DNA of 64,000 bases, from NCBI GenBank assembly GCA_031213475.1, contig JARUPZ010000020.1, forward strand, positions 10,343,562 through 10,407,561, read 5' to 3'. Positions 11,196 to 20,646 of the stretch are shown here, one piece after another. This DNA comes from Nereocystis luetkeana (taxonomy: Eukaryota > Sar > Phaeophyceae > Laminariales > Laminariaceae). A program made the translations under genes and the position numbers. The notes under the pieces are model-generated. The model worked only from the letters and a program-made list of their open reading frames with translations. It was not told where the DNA came from and ran no database searches. The first letter of the stretch is position 1. The number at the start of each line of letters is the position of its first letter.

Positions 11196-12869
11196 GTGCG
11201 ACCCACTTCATCGAATAGCTTCCACCACACACCGCGCGTGCATAACGTGCTGGTTTCCACATGGTAGCCCCTCCACTCGGTTTCCCCGAGCAACTGCTGC
11301 TCGGCATCCCCCGCACATCACGCCGTCTTGACTGGCGCCAATGAATATACGGAGTCGCCCTACGCTCCCCGATGCTGATTCTTCCCCTCGCTACCTTCTC
11401 CTTCCCTGGGGAGTTCTCTCTCTTCGCCACCGCCCCCTCTCGATCCAGGATCCGAACGAAGCTCGCTGCCCCCTCTCGATCCAGGAGCCGGGGGCGACTC
11501 GCTGCCCCCTCTCGGTTCAGGAGCCGAGGCCGGCTCACTGCCGCCGGGTCTAGGGATTCTTCCCCGGTTCGTGACGGCCCCTCTCCCAGTGCTTGTCACT
11601 CGTGACCCCCTCCCAGACCCACGAGGTCGACCTCGTCCGCCTCTTGTGCCCCCCCCCTCCCTGGCTGTGCTACCAGGTTCAGAGGAAGTATCCCCAAGTG
11701 TTGCTGGGGTGGCGCCGGATCGTGTCAGGGGGACCCCCAAGCGTCCCGATGGCGTGATATCCCCGTCTCTGACTGTTTGAAGGTTTGCCATGGCTATTAC
11801 AGCAGCATTTCCCTGATCCACCTGCCCCCTTATCCGCGAGTCGCCCTCCGACGCCACAGATTCTCCTCCCGGTGGTGTCGTTTCCGCCGCCGGAGGCAGA
11901 GACCGCGCAGCACTTGGACAGGAACCTCCAACATTTGCCCCCATCCCACCTTGGCCGCCCTCGCGCGAGGGCGATGCGCTTCCAGCTGATCTAGGGGACG
12001 TTGCCACCGCAAATGTTGCAGAGGCGGTACTGGGCCTTGCCTGAGGGATCTCCACTTGTCTCGCTAGCGCGGCACCCCTACCCCCCTCGGTGTGACGGCT
12101 TTCTACGGCACTCCTAGCGGCGCCTCCCTGCTCCACCTGCCCCCTAGTTTTGCGGACCGCTCTCCGCCGCCGGGACCGTTCCCTCCGTTGTGGACACCGC
12201 CGCCGTCGGAAAAGGAAGCTAATCGCCCCCTGCCTCCAACGCGTTTTGGGCCCCGAGGGTCCACTCTGCCGTCGGAAGAGGAGGTAGCGCATCACACCCT
12301 TCACGCACGTTTAGTACCCCGAGGGTGCACCTGCCCAGGGCTGTGCTGGATGTTGTCCGGGAGATCCCCACTTGTCCCGCTGACGTAGCGCCCCTGTTCC
12401 CCGCGGCCTGACGGTTCTCTATGGCATTTCCAGCAGTCCCGCCCTGATCGTTATGCTCCCCTAGTAACGGCTCGCTCTCCAGCGCCTGGCCCGCCCCTCC
12501 TGGCGTGTCTGCCACTGCTGTCGGAAAAGGAGGCACCACGGCACCTGCCTCCAATGCATTTCGGACCCCGAGGGTCCACCTAGTCAGGCGTTCCTCCCAT
12601 TCGGCATGGAGGCCTGCCAGAAACTCTTGGGCCTGTGGTGAGATGTAGATCCTCCGATTTGGGAGCCGGAGCATGATATCCCTCGGTCGGACGGCGTGCG
12701 CGGCTAAACGCTCACGGTAGTCGGCGGCGGCCGCTTGCCATTCCCTCGTGCGGGGGAAGTACCCGAAAGAAGAAAAAGTGAAAGCAGCGTACGTATGTAT
12801 GCATAAAATACGCACGTACGTACGCACGACTACAGAGTCTATAACAAGAATTGCAACCGAGGTGTTCGT

Positions 12870-13740
12870 TTTTTATAAAGGATAGACCACTGAGCTACTC
12901 AGTCAGCGCTGACTGAGTAGCTCAGTGGTCTATCCTTTATAATCGAACAAAAGAAGTACCTTTGGGCTCGATACGGCCTCCCGCCGATAACATCCTCCGG
13001 GGTTGATCAAGCCCCTAATCAGCGCCTGGTTTTTCCTTCATATTGTCCCCCTCTCTAGTCGTGAGTTATTTTACTCAAGTGGTTCACTCCACTTCCGACT
13101 CTCTGGTCGAGTGTTCTTTTATCGTGGCTCTCTCCACCTGATTTCCCTTTTTCTACCCACGGCAGAAAAAGCGGAAATAAACGAACAAAAGAAGTCCGGG
13201 GTTCGAGTCCCGCTAGACGTCGTGCTGACTGAGTAGCTCAGTGGTCTATCCTTTATAAACGAACAAAAGAAGTCCGGGGTTCGAGTCCCGCCAGACGTCG
13301 TATTTCCGTTTTTTCTGCCGTGGGTAGAAAAAGGGAAATCAGGTGGAGAGAACCACGATAAAAGAACGCTCGACTAGAGAGTCGAAAGTGGAGTGAACCA
13401 CTTGAGTAAAATAACTCACGACTAGGGAGGGGGACTATAGGAAGGAAAAACCAGGCGCTGATTAGGGGCTTGATCAACCCCGGAGGATGTGCGGGAGGCC
13501 GTATCGAGCCCAAAGGTACTTCTTTTGTTCGTTTATCAAGGATAGACCACTGAGCTACTCAGTCAGCTATCCTTGATAGAACGTACTGATTAGGGGCTTG
13601 ATCAACCCCGGAGGATGTTATCGGCGGGAGGCCGTATCGAGCACAAAGGTACTTATTTTGTTCGTTTAAAAGGATAGACCATTGAGCTACTCAGTCAGCG
13701 CTGACTGAGTAGCTCAGTGGTCTATCCTTTATAAACGAAC
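12870..13740. repeat. Palindromic block of tRNA-like repeats
   Basis: Three related units lie head-to-head. Two near-perfect palindromes with arms of about 33 bp are centred at 12,907/12,908 and 13,699/13,700 (AGTCAGC meeting GCTGACT). Between them lies a larger inverted repeat: 12,908-13,180 pairs with 13,301-13,567, leaving a 120-bp core. The core (13,181-13,300) has one full and one half copy of a tRNA-like unit: TAGCTCAGTGG (A-box-like) at 13,234-13,244 and GGTTCGAGTCC (B-box) at 13,278-13,288, 44 bases start to start. The acceptor and D stems do not pair, so this is not a working tRNA. It looks like a tRNA-derived short element multiplied by inverted duplication. Confidence 0.75.
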
Positions 13741-14340
13741 ACGAGGGACCGCAGAGACATAGGCAGAGAACACGCTAACTGTGTCTGCCCTCTCTGGTTC
13801 AAAATTCGATAACATCAGTTGGAAGCTACGAGAGAACATAGACAAAATCAGGTGTACCCGGCCTTTTAGAGTCAAAATAAGGTACGATGTCAGTGATTTG
13901 TACTTACTTCTTAGTGTTTGATTGATTCTGGCCTAAAAGTGGCTAGGTATATCTAATTTAGGCTAAAACTCTTTCATTCTTACGAGTATTTGTATTAATG
14001 ATATGATACGAGGTCTGGTTACGGCGTGTCTTAACCCCCCCAGAGAACAATGGAACCAACCGAATGGAATATTATTGGTCGCATGAATTCGTGCTGATTG
14101 GTTGTGGGAAACGAATAGATTCAGTGCCGCCCGAGGAAAACAGTGATATCTAGGAAAAGGAAGATTTGTTGCACATCAACTCATAATCACGTGTTGATCA
14201 TGATCAATATTTGGTGATTAATTTTAATCATTGATGATGTGATTAAGTTTTATCGATTAATGATTATAAATCAACTAATCAATGATGATTAGTAGTAGTA
14301 ATCATCACACCCATGATTAGTTGATTCGTTTCTGATAGAA
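13741..14340. other. No gene; ATTA-rich tract
   Basis: No coding signal. From 14,180 to 14,330 the sequence is a degenerate array of TGATTA and ATCAATGAT words, many self-complementary (for example GTTGATCATGATCAAT). It may form hairpins. It sits directly upstream of the hAT remnant, but no matching end was found on the other side. Confidence 0.4.
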
Positions 14341-14459
14341 AAGAGGCGTTTTTTGTTGTATCTGTGAAAAAACGTGCCTACGGCGCAACCAAAAAGAATA
14401 TATCACGCGGGTAGAAGGAGGGACCAAGACAAGCACCGTAAAAGGAGAGGTCAACATAG

Positions 14460-14895
14460 CGGACGCTGAGGTTGGCGGAACGTCTCTCGGCGGTCTCATG
14501 CGGGAGAGGCTGAGAGAAAGAGTTCTCTTAAGAACACCAGAGATGACGCGCAAGGTGGACCTGCCGCTTCCCTGGTAAAGAAGCCGCGAACGCCCACTCT
14601 GTCCAAAAGAGACGAAATAATGATCGAATGGGCGCTCTACAAGTCGGAAGAGGTTGCAGAGAGGGTACGATCGAAGCCGCAGGCGGCGGCCCCTTGGGTG
14701 GAGGCAAAAGGCCTCGCGCGTCTATCCCCATATCAGCCCGCAAGTACCTTGCGCTTCAAGCGTCATCCGCCGCATCCGAACGCGTCTATTCCGTAGGTGG
14801 ACTTGTTGTCACCAAGAAGCGCAGTCGTCTGGGCGGAGAGAGGGTGGGGGGTATAATTTTCCTTCATGAAAGCATAAAGCACAAACTCTGGTAGA
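14460..14895 (+). pseudogene. hAT-family transposase, C-terminal remnant
   Basis: The end encodes the hAT dimerisation signature: ARKYLALQASSAASERVYS, then GLVVTKKRSRLGGERV and IIFLHESIKHKLW, about 14,735-14,894 in one plus frame. The piece just upstream (PLGW, then a run ending PHIS, 14,690-14,735) belongs to the same domain but lies in another frame. Earlier transposase-like sequence (KRDEIMIEWALYKSEEVAERV) spans 14,607-14,660. At least two frame breaks and the missing N-terminal part show a dead fragment. Terminal inverted repeats were not found. Confidence 0.75.
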
Positions 14896-15596
14896 AGGTT
14901 CTGCTGCTGTTTTCATGAATGGACTGCTACCCACTACTCAGTAAGCTGTAGGGTCCTGTCTGGCTCCTGCTTGCAGCGCAGCGAAGGGTGGTGGTAATCT
15001 AGCATGCATACATTGATTGGGAGATAATATGGCGCCTTTCGTTGTATCGTAAGCACCCGAATATGGGCAACATAATGCCATGGGGGGGTACGTTGTATGA
15101 GGGGCTATTATGGGGGCTTGCTGGTGCTTCCAACTCTTTGCGTGCTGTGGAACAGAGAAGAAACAGTTATTAATAGTTGTATTGCATTGCACAGTAGTAG
15201 TAGGATACAACACCTGAGAAGGCGAGTGGAGGAAGGGAATCCGTTCGTGATCACAGCAAGGTCCCATTCGGGAAGCTGCCCCCGGAATCTGTGAAAAAAC
15301 GTTGAATTTTTTTCATATATATATATTCAACCAATAATCATGAGTAAAAGAACACCATCGCACATACCCTGCCAGTACTGCTGCTGTAGTAATACCTGGT
15401 AGTAATCGAGTAATAATGGTATGATACCGGTACATGATATCATTCTTATTATTTTTAGGCTTGCCGTCCGACAATACCACTCGAGTATCATACGAGTAGG
15501 TAGACGTCTGCAGCCTGCAGTCTGCAACACGTTAGTTTGCAGTCTGCAAGTGGCACGCGGCAGGTCGGGCCTGTTTCCGTCTCGCTTATTACAGTA
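14896..15596. other. No gene recognised
   Basis: Unassigned sequence. It has several of the short words common in this window (TACTGCTGCTGTA, TACCTGGTA near 15,390) and a TGCAGTCTGCA-type duplication at 15,510-15,550. No coding or RNA signal. Confidence 0.35.
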
Positions 15597-16644
15597 CAGG
15601 ACACCTAATAAGAAACAGGGGTCTGAGCTCAGCCTGGGTTTCCTATTTATTTATGTATTTTTCCAAGCCTTTTTCTTATGGATCCTGTTTCTTGTACTCG
15701 CCGGACAGAAATCGAGCGGATTTCTCTTTTCGGTTTTGAAAAGGTGTTCACTCATATTAATACCGCTGTTGACTGTACGCCCGTCACTGGTCACGCATGC
15801 GCACGTTCGGCGTCCGAGCTCTTCCGCGTGTGTACTCTTGCTGGTGGGCACTGGCCCCGAGGAAACGTGCTCACCAACGGAGTTGGATCGTTTCCGCTTA
15901 CGCCCCTTCCCCTCGCGTGAGTGCTGAGTCCCGGCAATGGTGTCAGGAAGCTCTTCCCCGCTTCCACCCTCTACCTCGCTATCACTGCTATCGCAAAAGC
16001 TGCCCTCTCCGAGATCACTATCGTTGTCACCATCTACTTCGCTCCCACCCGAGTCCTTCCCCCCTTCCTCGTCGTCATTCCTCTCCCCCTCTTTGGCGAC
16101 GCCTTCCAGGGGCAGTGTTGTTTCACCAGCGTCTAGGTCGTCATCGTCGTCAAGCATAGTTAAGCCGTCCGATCGACGATCTCGTTCGGTGTCAGCACCC
16201 TCCGTTTCCTCCTCGTCCTCGTCACTCGGGGAACATTTTTTTTGGAAACATGAAACGGCAAAAAAAATGCGATAAAAAAAAATCTTCTATTATTAGGAGT
16301 ACGGAACATATATACAAGTACACTGCTGTACAGTACCGGCCCGCTATAACAGTAAGAAACTGACGTCGGCCTGAGGATGGTTTTCTTATTTTCCTGGGAT
16401 CATGAGCATCATTTTCTTAAATTCGCCTTTCTTATTTTCCTGGGAAAATGAGCATGATTTTCTTAGAAGCGCCTTTCTTATTTTTGCCAGCAATGTTCAA
16501 AGTTGTTTTCTTCCTCAATTTTTAATTCGTCTCTTCTCTTCTCACGTTATATTCTCAGTATCATAGCGTATACGCCCCCATCTACGCCCCAATGACCCCG
16601 ATAAACCATGATGCTACTCGTGGTCTTGCAGGCGCGCGTTAGGC

Positions 16645-16960
16645 GTGCTCTTCCTACCCCCTGCGCGAATCGGCCCGACGTCGCTTATCTTGTTCAGGCT
16701 ACCCCCTCCCCCCCCCCGGCGAACTCTCGGTCGCACTACCGACCCCCCCTCCCTCTCCCGACTCTTCCTCCTCCTCCTCCTCCTCCTCCTTTTCGGACTC
16801 AATGCGCATGCGCTTCCTACCCCCTGCGCGAATCGGCCCAACGTCGCTCATGTCGTTCAGGCTACTCCCCTTCCCCCCCGACGAACCCTTGATCGTACTA
16901 CCGACCCCCCCCCCCCTCCCGACTCCTCCTCCTCCTCCTCCTCCTCCCCGTCCTCGAACT
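16645..16960. repeat. Tandem duplication, period 163 bp
   Basis: The block starting TTCCTACCCCCTGCGCGAAT at 16,651 recurs at 16,814 with few changes, each ending in a C-rich run and a CCTCCT microsatellite. It lies in the acidic/glycine-coding tail region of the inner transposon. Confidence 0.7.
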
Positions 16961-17303
16961 CACTCTCGCTGTCCTCTGAAGAGTCCTTGTCGGCGCAGCG
17001 CGATAGCAGTGCCCACGATCCCTCTGCCGCGGCCCCATCCACCGAGTACTTCGCTAGCGGAAGTTTCATGCTACGTGTGCTGCCGTCGGTCTCGAGAAAC
17101 ACGCTGAACTCGTAGAGATGGCTTGTGCGTGCTTTGGCCTTTCGTGTGATGACCCCCCTGAACCAACCCATCCCCAGCCGAAGCAGCATCTCTTGGTTAA
17201 CAAGATTCCGAGTGAGGGCGGCAGGCGCTGAGCTTACAAAAGAATAACCGTCAGGGACTTCAAACGGTAGTAAGGCCTCGTCGTTAGCGATGTCGTTGTC
17301 CAT
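16857..17303 (-). pseudogene. C-terminal extension of the DDE_1 transposase
   Basis: A 148-codon minus frame in a different register from the DDE half. It contains LPFEVPDGYSFV, LLRLGMGWFRGVITRKAKA, HLYEFSVFLE and KLPLAKYSVDG...GSWALL, which looks like a small beta-rich (chromo- or tudor-like) module, followed by Asp/Glu and Gly runs. The order and proximity suggest it was once continuous with the transposase. The module identity is a guess from the W-F-x-G and L-Y-x-F/Y pattern. Confidence 0.5.
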
Positions 17304-17990
17304 GTCCAGCGCAGCCTCCTCATCAACCTCTTGCTCCCCGTGTCGCTCTCACTCTCCTCCTCGTCGCTTGAACCTGGCGGGTTCTCCTCATCCGCGGGAG
17401 CAGGCGAGATCGGTAGCACGTCCTCCAGCGGTTCCGGTGTAGTATCAACCTCCATGAAGGAGTACGTGCCCCGCTCTACGCCTTGGAGATTCATGAGGTC
17501 GTCATCGCTGCCATCTGCCGTCATCGCCAGCCCCGTCTTCTCGAAGAGGCGCTTGCTGTACGCAGTGCCACCGTCGACCTCCTTCGCGGCCTCTCCGGTC
17601 CATTGCGTGATCAAGATCCGACGATCCGACGCCGTCAGCTTGTTGGACTCCCACTTTTCTACGTTGTCGCCGTCAAGAAGCCACTTGTCCAGAGCCTGCC
17701 CCACGTAGACCTTGAAGAGCTTCCCGTAGCCGGCATCCACAGGTTGCTCCCCGTCGGTGCATTTCGGGGGCAATAGCCACAGCAGAATGTTACACTTCTC
17801 GTCGGTGGTCTGGCCGTACAGGTTGTCGGCAAAAAGGATAGACTGTTTCTCGGGTACGCCAATGGAAGCGCTACATACGCCCTTGCGGGAGGTGTTGCCC
17901 GCCCAGGAGTTGCACAAGGCCGAGTCGGCTCACGCGCAACCTTGCCAGTAGATGTCCACACCGAATGTACCCCACATATCTAGGGGCACG
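17234..17990 (-). pseudogene. DDE_1-type transposase, C-terminal half
   Basis: Minus frame with ILFADNLYGQTTDE, which carries the second catalytic Asp of the DDE fold, then WLLPPKCTDGEQPVDAGYG (the PP.CTD..QP.DAG hallmark of the CENP-B/jerky/pogo transposases), then LTASDRRILITQWTGEA and LFEKTGLAMTADGSDDD. An acidic tail follows. The N-terminal helix-turn-helix and first catalytic Asp are absent, and the frame changes twice (near 17,930 and near 17,300). Family calling is by motif recall; no search was run. Confidence 0.65.
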
Positions 17991-18385
17991 GTGGGACGCC
18001 AGGGGAAGGGTTGCTCTTTTGTGAAGTTGCGGCTTGGGGTTAGTTTCTTACTTCTTACTGGCACGTTTCTTACTATTAATAGCGGGCCGGTACTGTTGTA
18101 CGGGGTTAAAGTGGAAAATTTAATTGTCCCTGAAAAGCTGAAAAAGGTTACTCGCGACCACCTGGGTCAGGCAGCACAGGGTGACCCGAAGGCATCGGGG
18201 CGGGGCAATAGGCCTTTCTTATTTTGCGGAGGAGAGGCCCAGCCTCGCGTCTATATATATTTCTGGAAAATCTCAGCCTGCCTTTCTTTTATTATCCTTA
18301 CCATGGTATAATTTTTTGGAAAATCTCAGCCTGCCTTTCTTATATTATCCTGTTGTTTCTTATTATTAATATTATAGGTGTCCTG

Positions 18386-18990
18386 CACAATGCTTAAGGC
18401 CGAGGTGATGGAGACCCTGCTGTACGGGTGCGTGACGTGGACTCTTGGTCAGGAACACTTCGCTGAGCTCAGAACGGCACACCACAAACTCCTACGGATC
18501 ATTGGCTTCCAGCGCCGACAACGCACTAACCACCTCATGTCGCACGCCAAGGCCCTCAAAAAGGCACAATGCGAGAACATTGAGATGACCATCCTCAAAC
18601 GACGCCTCCTCATTGCGGGGGCAGTACAGCGGGCGGCCAATGAGCGGCTGACCCGCCGGGTGATGTTTGGGACGATGGCTGGTGGGGAGAACCCAGGACG
18701 AGGCCGACCGGAAAAGAACTGGGCCCAATGTCTAGCAGAAGACCTCAGGGCTTTTTCAAGCCACCGAGGGGTCCACGGAAAGCTCCCCTCTGCTAAGCAG
18801 CTGTTCGGAGTAGAGACGCTGTTATGGCCAAGGGTGGCTAAGAAGAGCGGGGTGTGTGGTACCGGGGGGTCGTCGAAGCGGCGGATGGTTTCATGGCGTG
18901 GTGGCACAGGGACGAAGCACAGAAGAACAGCCGGCTGCGCCACGCAGCAGAGGACGCCAAGAACGGCGACAAGGGGAGGGGGGGAGGGGG
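18386..18990 (+). mobile_element. Second LINE type, C-terminal RT/tail fragment
   Basis: The plus frame begins MLKAEVMETLLYGC, then TWTLGQEHFAELRTAHHKLL, IIGFQRRQRTNHLMSHAKAL and a conserved NPGRGRPEKNWAQCL segment. This is the region after the RT catalytic box in CR1/Jockey-like LINEs (LLYGCETW...L...RRLLR). The continuation WYRGVVEAADGFMAWWHRDEA lies in another frame at 18,854-18,920. No RT active site is present, so the copy is 5'-truncated, possibly at the outer transposon's end. It differs from the LINE at 7,563-12,830. Confidence 0.75.
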
Positions 18991-20574
18991 GAGGGGCAGC
19001 AGTCTACTGATGATACTGCTTGCTGTCGACGAATGCAGAAACGAAATGATAGATCGGGTGGCTAGGTATCGGTTCCACTATTAATAGCTCTTACAGATTT
19101 TTGCCTGTATCTCTCTCTTTCGTGTTGCTTCGTCCGCGCAGCGGATACCCGCCCTTGCTGAGTACGTATGCTTTCCGTCTACCAGGTATACCTGGTATTC
19201 AATAGCAGCTTTTCTGAAGAAGTCCTATTATTAGCTTGCGTCGTTTGTATTCTGTTTTTTGTTTTTTATTATTATTGTCTTTTTCTTCTTATTTTTCCAG
19301 TCTTGCCCCAGCTGGTGTGTTGTGTTCTCGTACCCGGTACGGTGGCATCACTTGCTTGACACTTGAATTTGCGATTTATTTTTATTTTTTGGTCTTTCTC
19401 TGTCTGAGTCTGTGACCACAGAATCAGCATCTCTCTAGGATAAGGAATCAGGACGGACACTGGGTGTAGTCTGTGACCCCAGCATCGGTATCTCTACGAA
19501 GGATAAGGAATCAGGACGGGCACTGCCTGTACTGATGAAGCTGGGTAGAAAGGACGATTTTAATGTCAAGACAACAACAGCAGTACAGCAGTAGTACCAA
19601 CTGTAGTATTAATAAATAGTACTGCTGTTATACCCTTGCGTCTATTACTATTAATAATACGTTTTCTTCCGCGCTGCTGCCCCTGCTGCTGATCCTTCGG
19701 CTGTTCCTGGCCAGTATCGTAGGTGCTCATGAACCTCAAAAAGCGTGCACCCACAGCAACACAAAACAACAACCAAGCGTCCATCATCTTGATGGCGTTG
19801 CGTTGTATCGTACCATATCATGGATCTATTCCCAGCTTCCTGCTGTAGATTGCAATGCACCAGGGGTACTGTTTGCTGTCTGTTTCTGTTGCTGTGCTAT
19901 ACCTGGTACCGGCCTGGTGCTTCTCTTTCACTCAACCAGTAGATGGATGGATACCCACTTCGAAGTGACTTTCACTAAACATGCAGGGGCGACCTAGCTG
20001 CGAGGTCGCAGTGATGCCAGCACACCAGCACGCGAATCACAGGCTACGAGCAATCTGTGCTAGAATTTCGCTGCTGGTGCGACTATCAGTCCCCCTTTTG
20101 GTAGAACCGCGTTGCTCGGAAATCTGTTGTTGCACATGGCACACAAGCGGAACATATGTGGGGAATATGTTTAAAATCACCCCCCCCTCCCCTACAACCA
20201 CCCATATGTTTCACATAATAAGATATACCCCCCCCATCCACCCGATAGTTTTTGTTCTCTCGATATTATTTGTAGCGAACCTCGGGCAGATGAAATAATA
20301 AGCTAGAGGAAACAAACCAAGCAGAGCGGAAATTGGGGGCATAGCGCACCGGACAGCACCAGTGTCAGCGCTGTGAGGGACAGCATAACCACGCTCGAGC
20401 GATCTCGCAACAAGAGCAGGGAAAGGTTTAGGAACTGAAAGCCCTAGGGGCGCAATTTTTTTGCATCCCTCCGCTGACTCGTGCTCGCAATCTTCGGCCG
20501 CGCACTCCCGCTGAGCGTCTGGCGCCTAGCCGGCAGCACCCCTAACCGGGCAGGCTTCTGTCTTCTCTTTCCAC
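18991..20574. other. Intergenic region upstream of the membrane-protein gene
   Basis: No coding signal. Holds a degenerate minus copy of repeat family D (19,395-19,575) with an internal duplication of about 70 bp. AT-rich words TATTAATA and ACTGCTGTA are frequent. The last 270 bases before the ATG are more GC-balanced and should contain the promoter and 5' UTR of the gene starting at 20,575. No TATA box or other core motif is convincing. Confidence 0.4.
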
Positions 20575-20646
20575 ATGGGTCTTCTCGGGCGAGCATGGGC
20601 GTTCCCAGCCATGCTCCTGGCGTTGGTGGCCTGTGCTGAAGGAACG
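20575..20646 (+). CDS. Exon 1: signal peptide
   Basis: Codes for residues 1-24, MGLLGRAWAFPAMLLALVAC then AEGT. One Arg precedes a hydrophobic core (A12-A19), with small residues at A19 and A21 suiting cleavage after A21. The ATG is the only one giving a signal peptide in frame with exon 2. Donor GTGAGT, phase 0. The 2.57-kb intron that follows holds clustered TACCTGGTA words (21,910-22,040) and a degenerate direct repeat (22,440-22,850, landmark TCTTTCCGCAAC) but no other gene. Confidence 0.8.

Larger units (their letters stand above)
7563..12830 (-). mobile_element. Near-full-length LINE-like non-LTR retrotransposon
   Basis: Read on the minus strand. The 5' portion (12,830 down to about 11,300) encodes Pro/Gly/Arg-rich low-complexity segments with short internal repeats, among them 33-39-bp units at 11,430-11,545. 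From about 11,195 a conserved N-terminal region leads into reverse transcriptase: LTDCSNAFNT and a QQGDAMGPALF motif, then the catalytic box AYLDDIS near 9,680. The C-terminus carries a CPCCEATD...CHR zinc-knuckle-like motif (about 8,410-8,470) and ends near 7,860, followed by a 3' UTR to 7,563 with an AAATAAT-type end. Three or more frame changes separate the pieces, so this copy is inactive. A short local duplication near 9,030-9,115 repeats a GATTCAGGCGACGACAG unit. No LTRs are present. No endonuclease domain was recognised. Confidence 0.75.
16331..18098 (-). mobile_element. Inner DDE_1 (CENP-B/pogo-like) DNA transposon
   Basis: Terminal inverted repeats begin CAGTACCGGCCCGCTAT at 16,331 and its complement ends at about 18,098; both continue into AGTAAGAAAC. 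A CAGT start and adjacent TA on the left fit pogo-type Tc1/mariner relatives. Inside are the transposase piece at 17,234-17,990 and its C-terminal extension at 16,857-17,303. No N-terminal DNA-binding part remains, so the copy is internally deleted and cannot move by itself. Confidence 0.5.
15597..18385 (-). mobile_element. Outer DDE_1-like DNA transposon, split by an inner relative
   Basis: Ends are an inverted pair: CAGGACACCTAATAAGAAAC at 15,597 on the plus strand matches, with small gaps, the reverse complement of 18,345-18,385. Its surviving coding piece is the acidic minus frame 15,651-16,260 (LPLEG, Asp/Glu/Ser runs, then KGRKRKRSNS, a nuclear-localisation-like patch). This resembles the tail region that follows the DDE domain in the inner element. 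The middle is replaced by the inner element (16,331-18,098). Direct target duplications were not clear. Confidence 0.45.

Noticed and set aside
13224-13300. tRNA gene
   Set aside because: A and B boxes are present, but the acceptor and D stems fail to pair and the T stem is short. It belongs to a repeated block.
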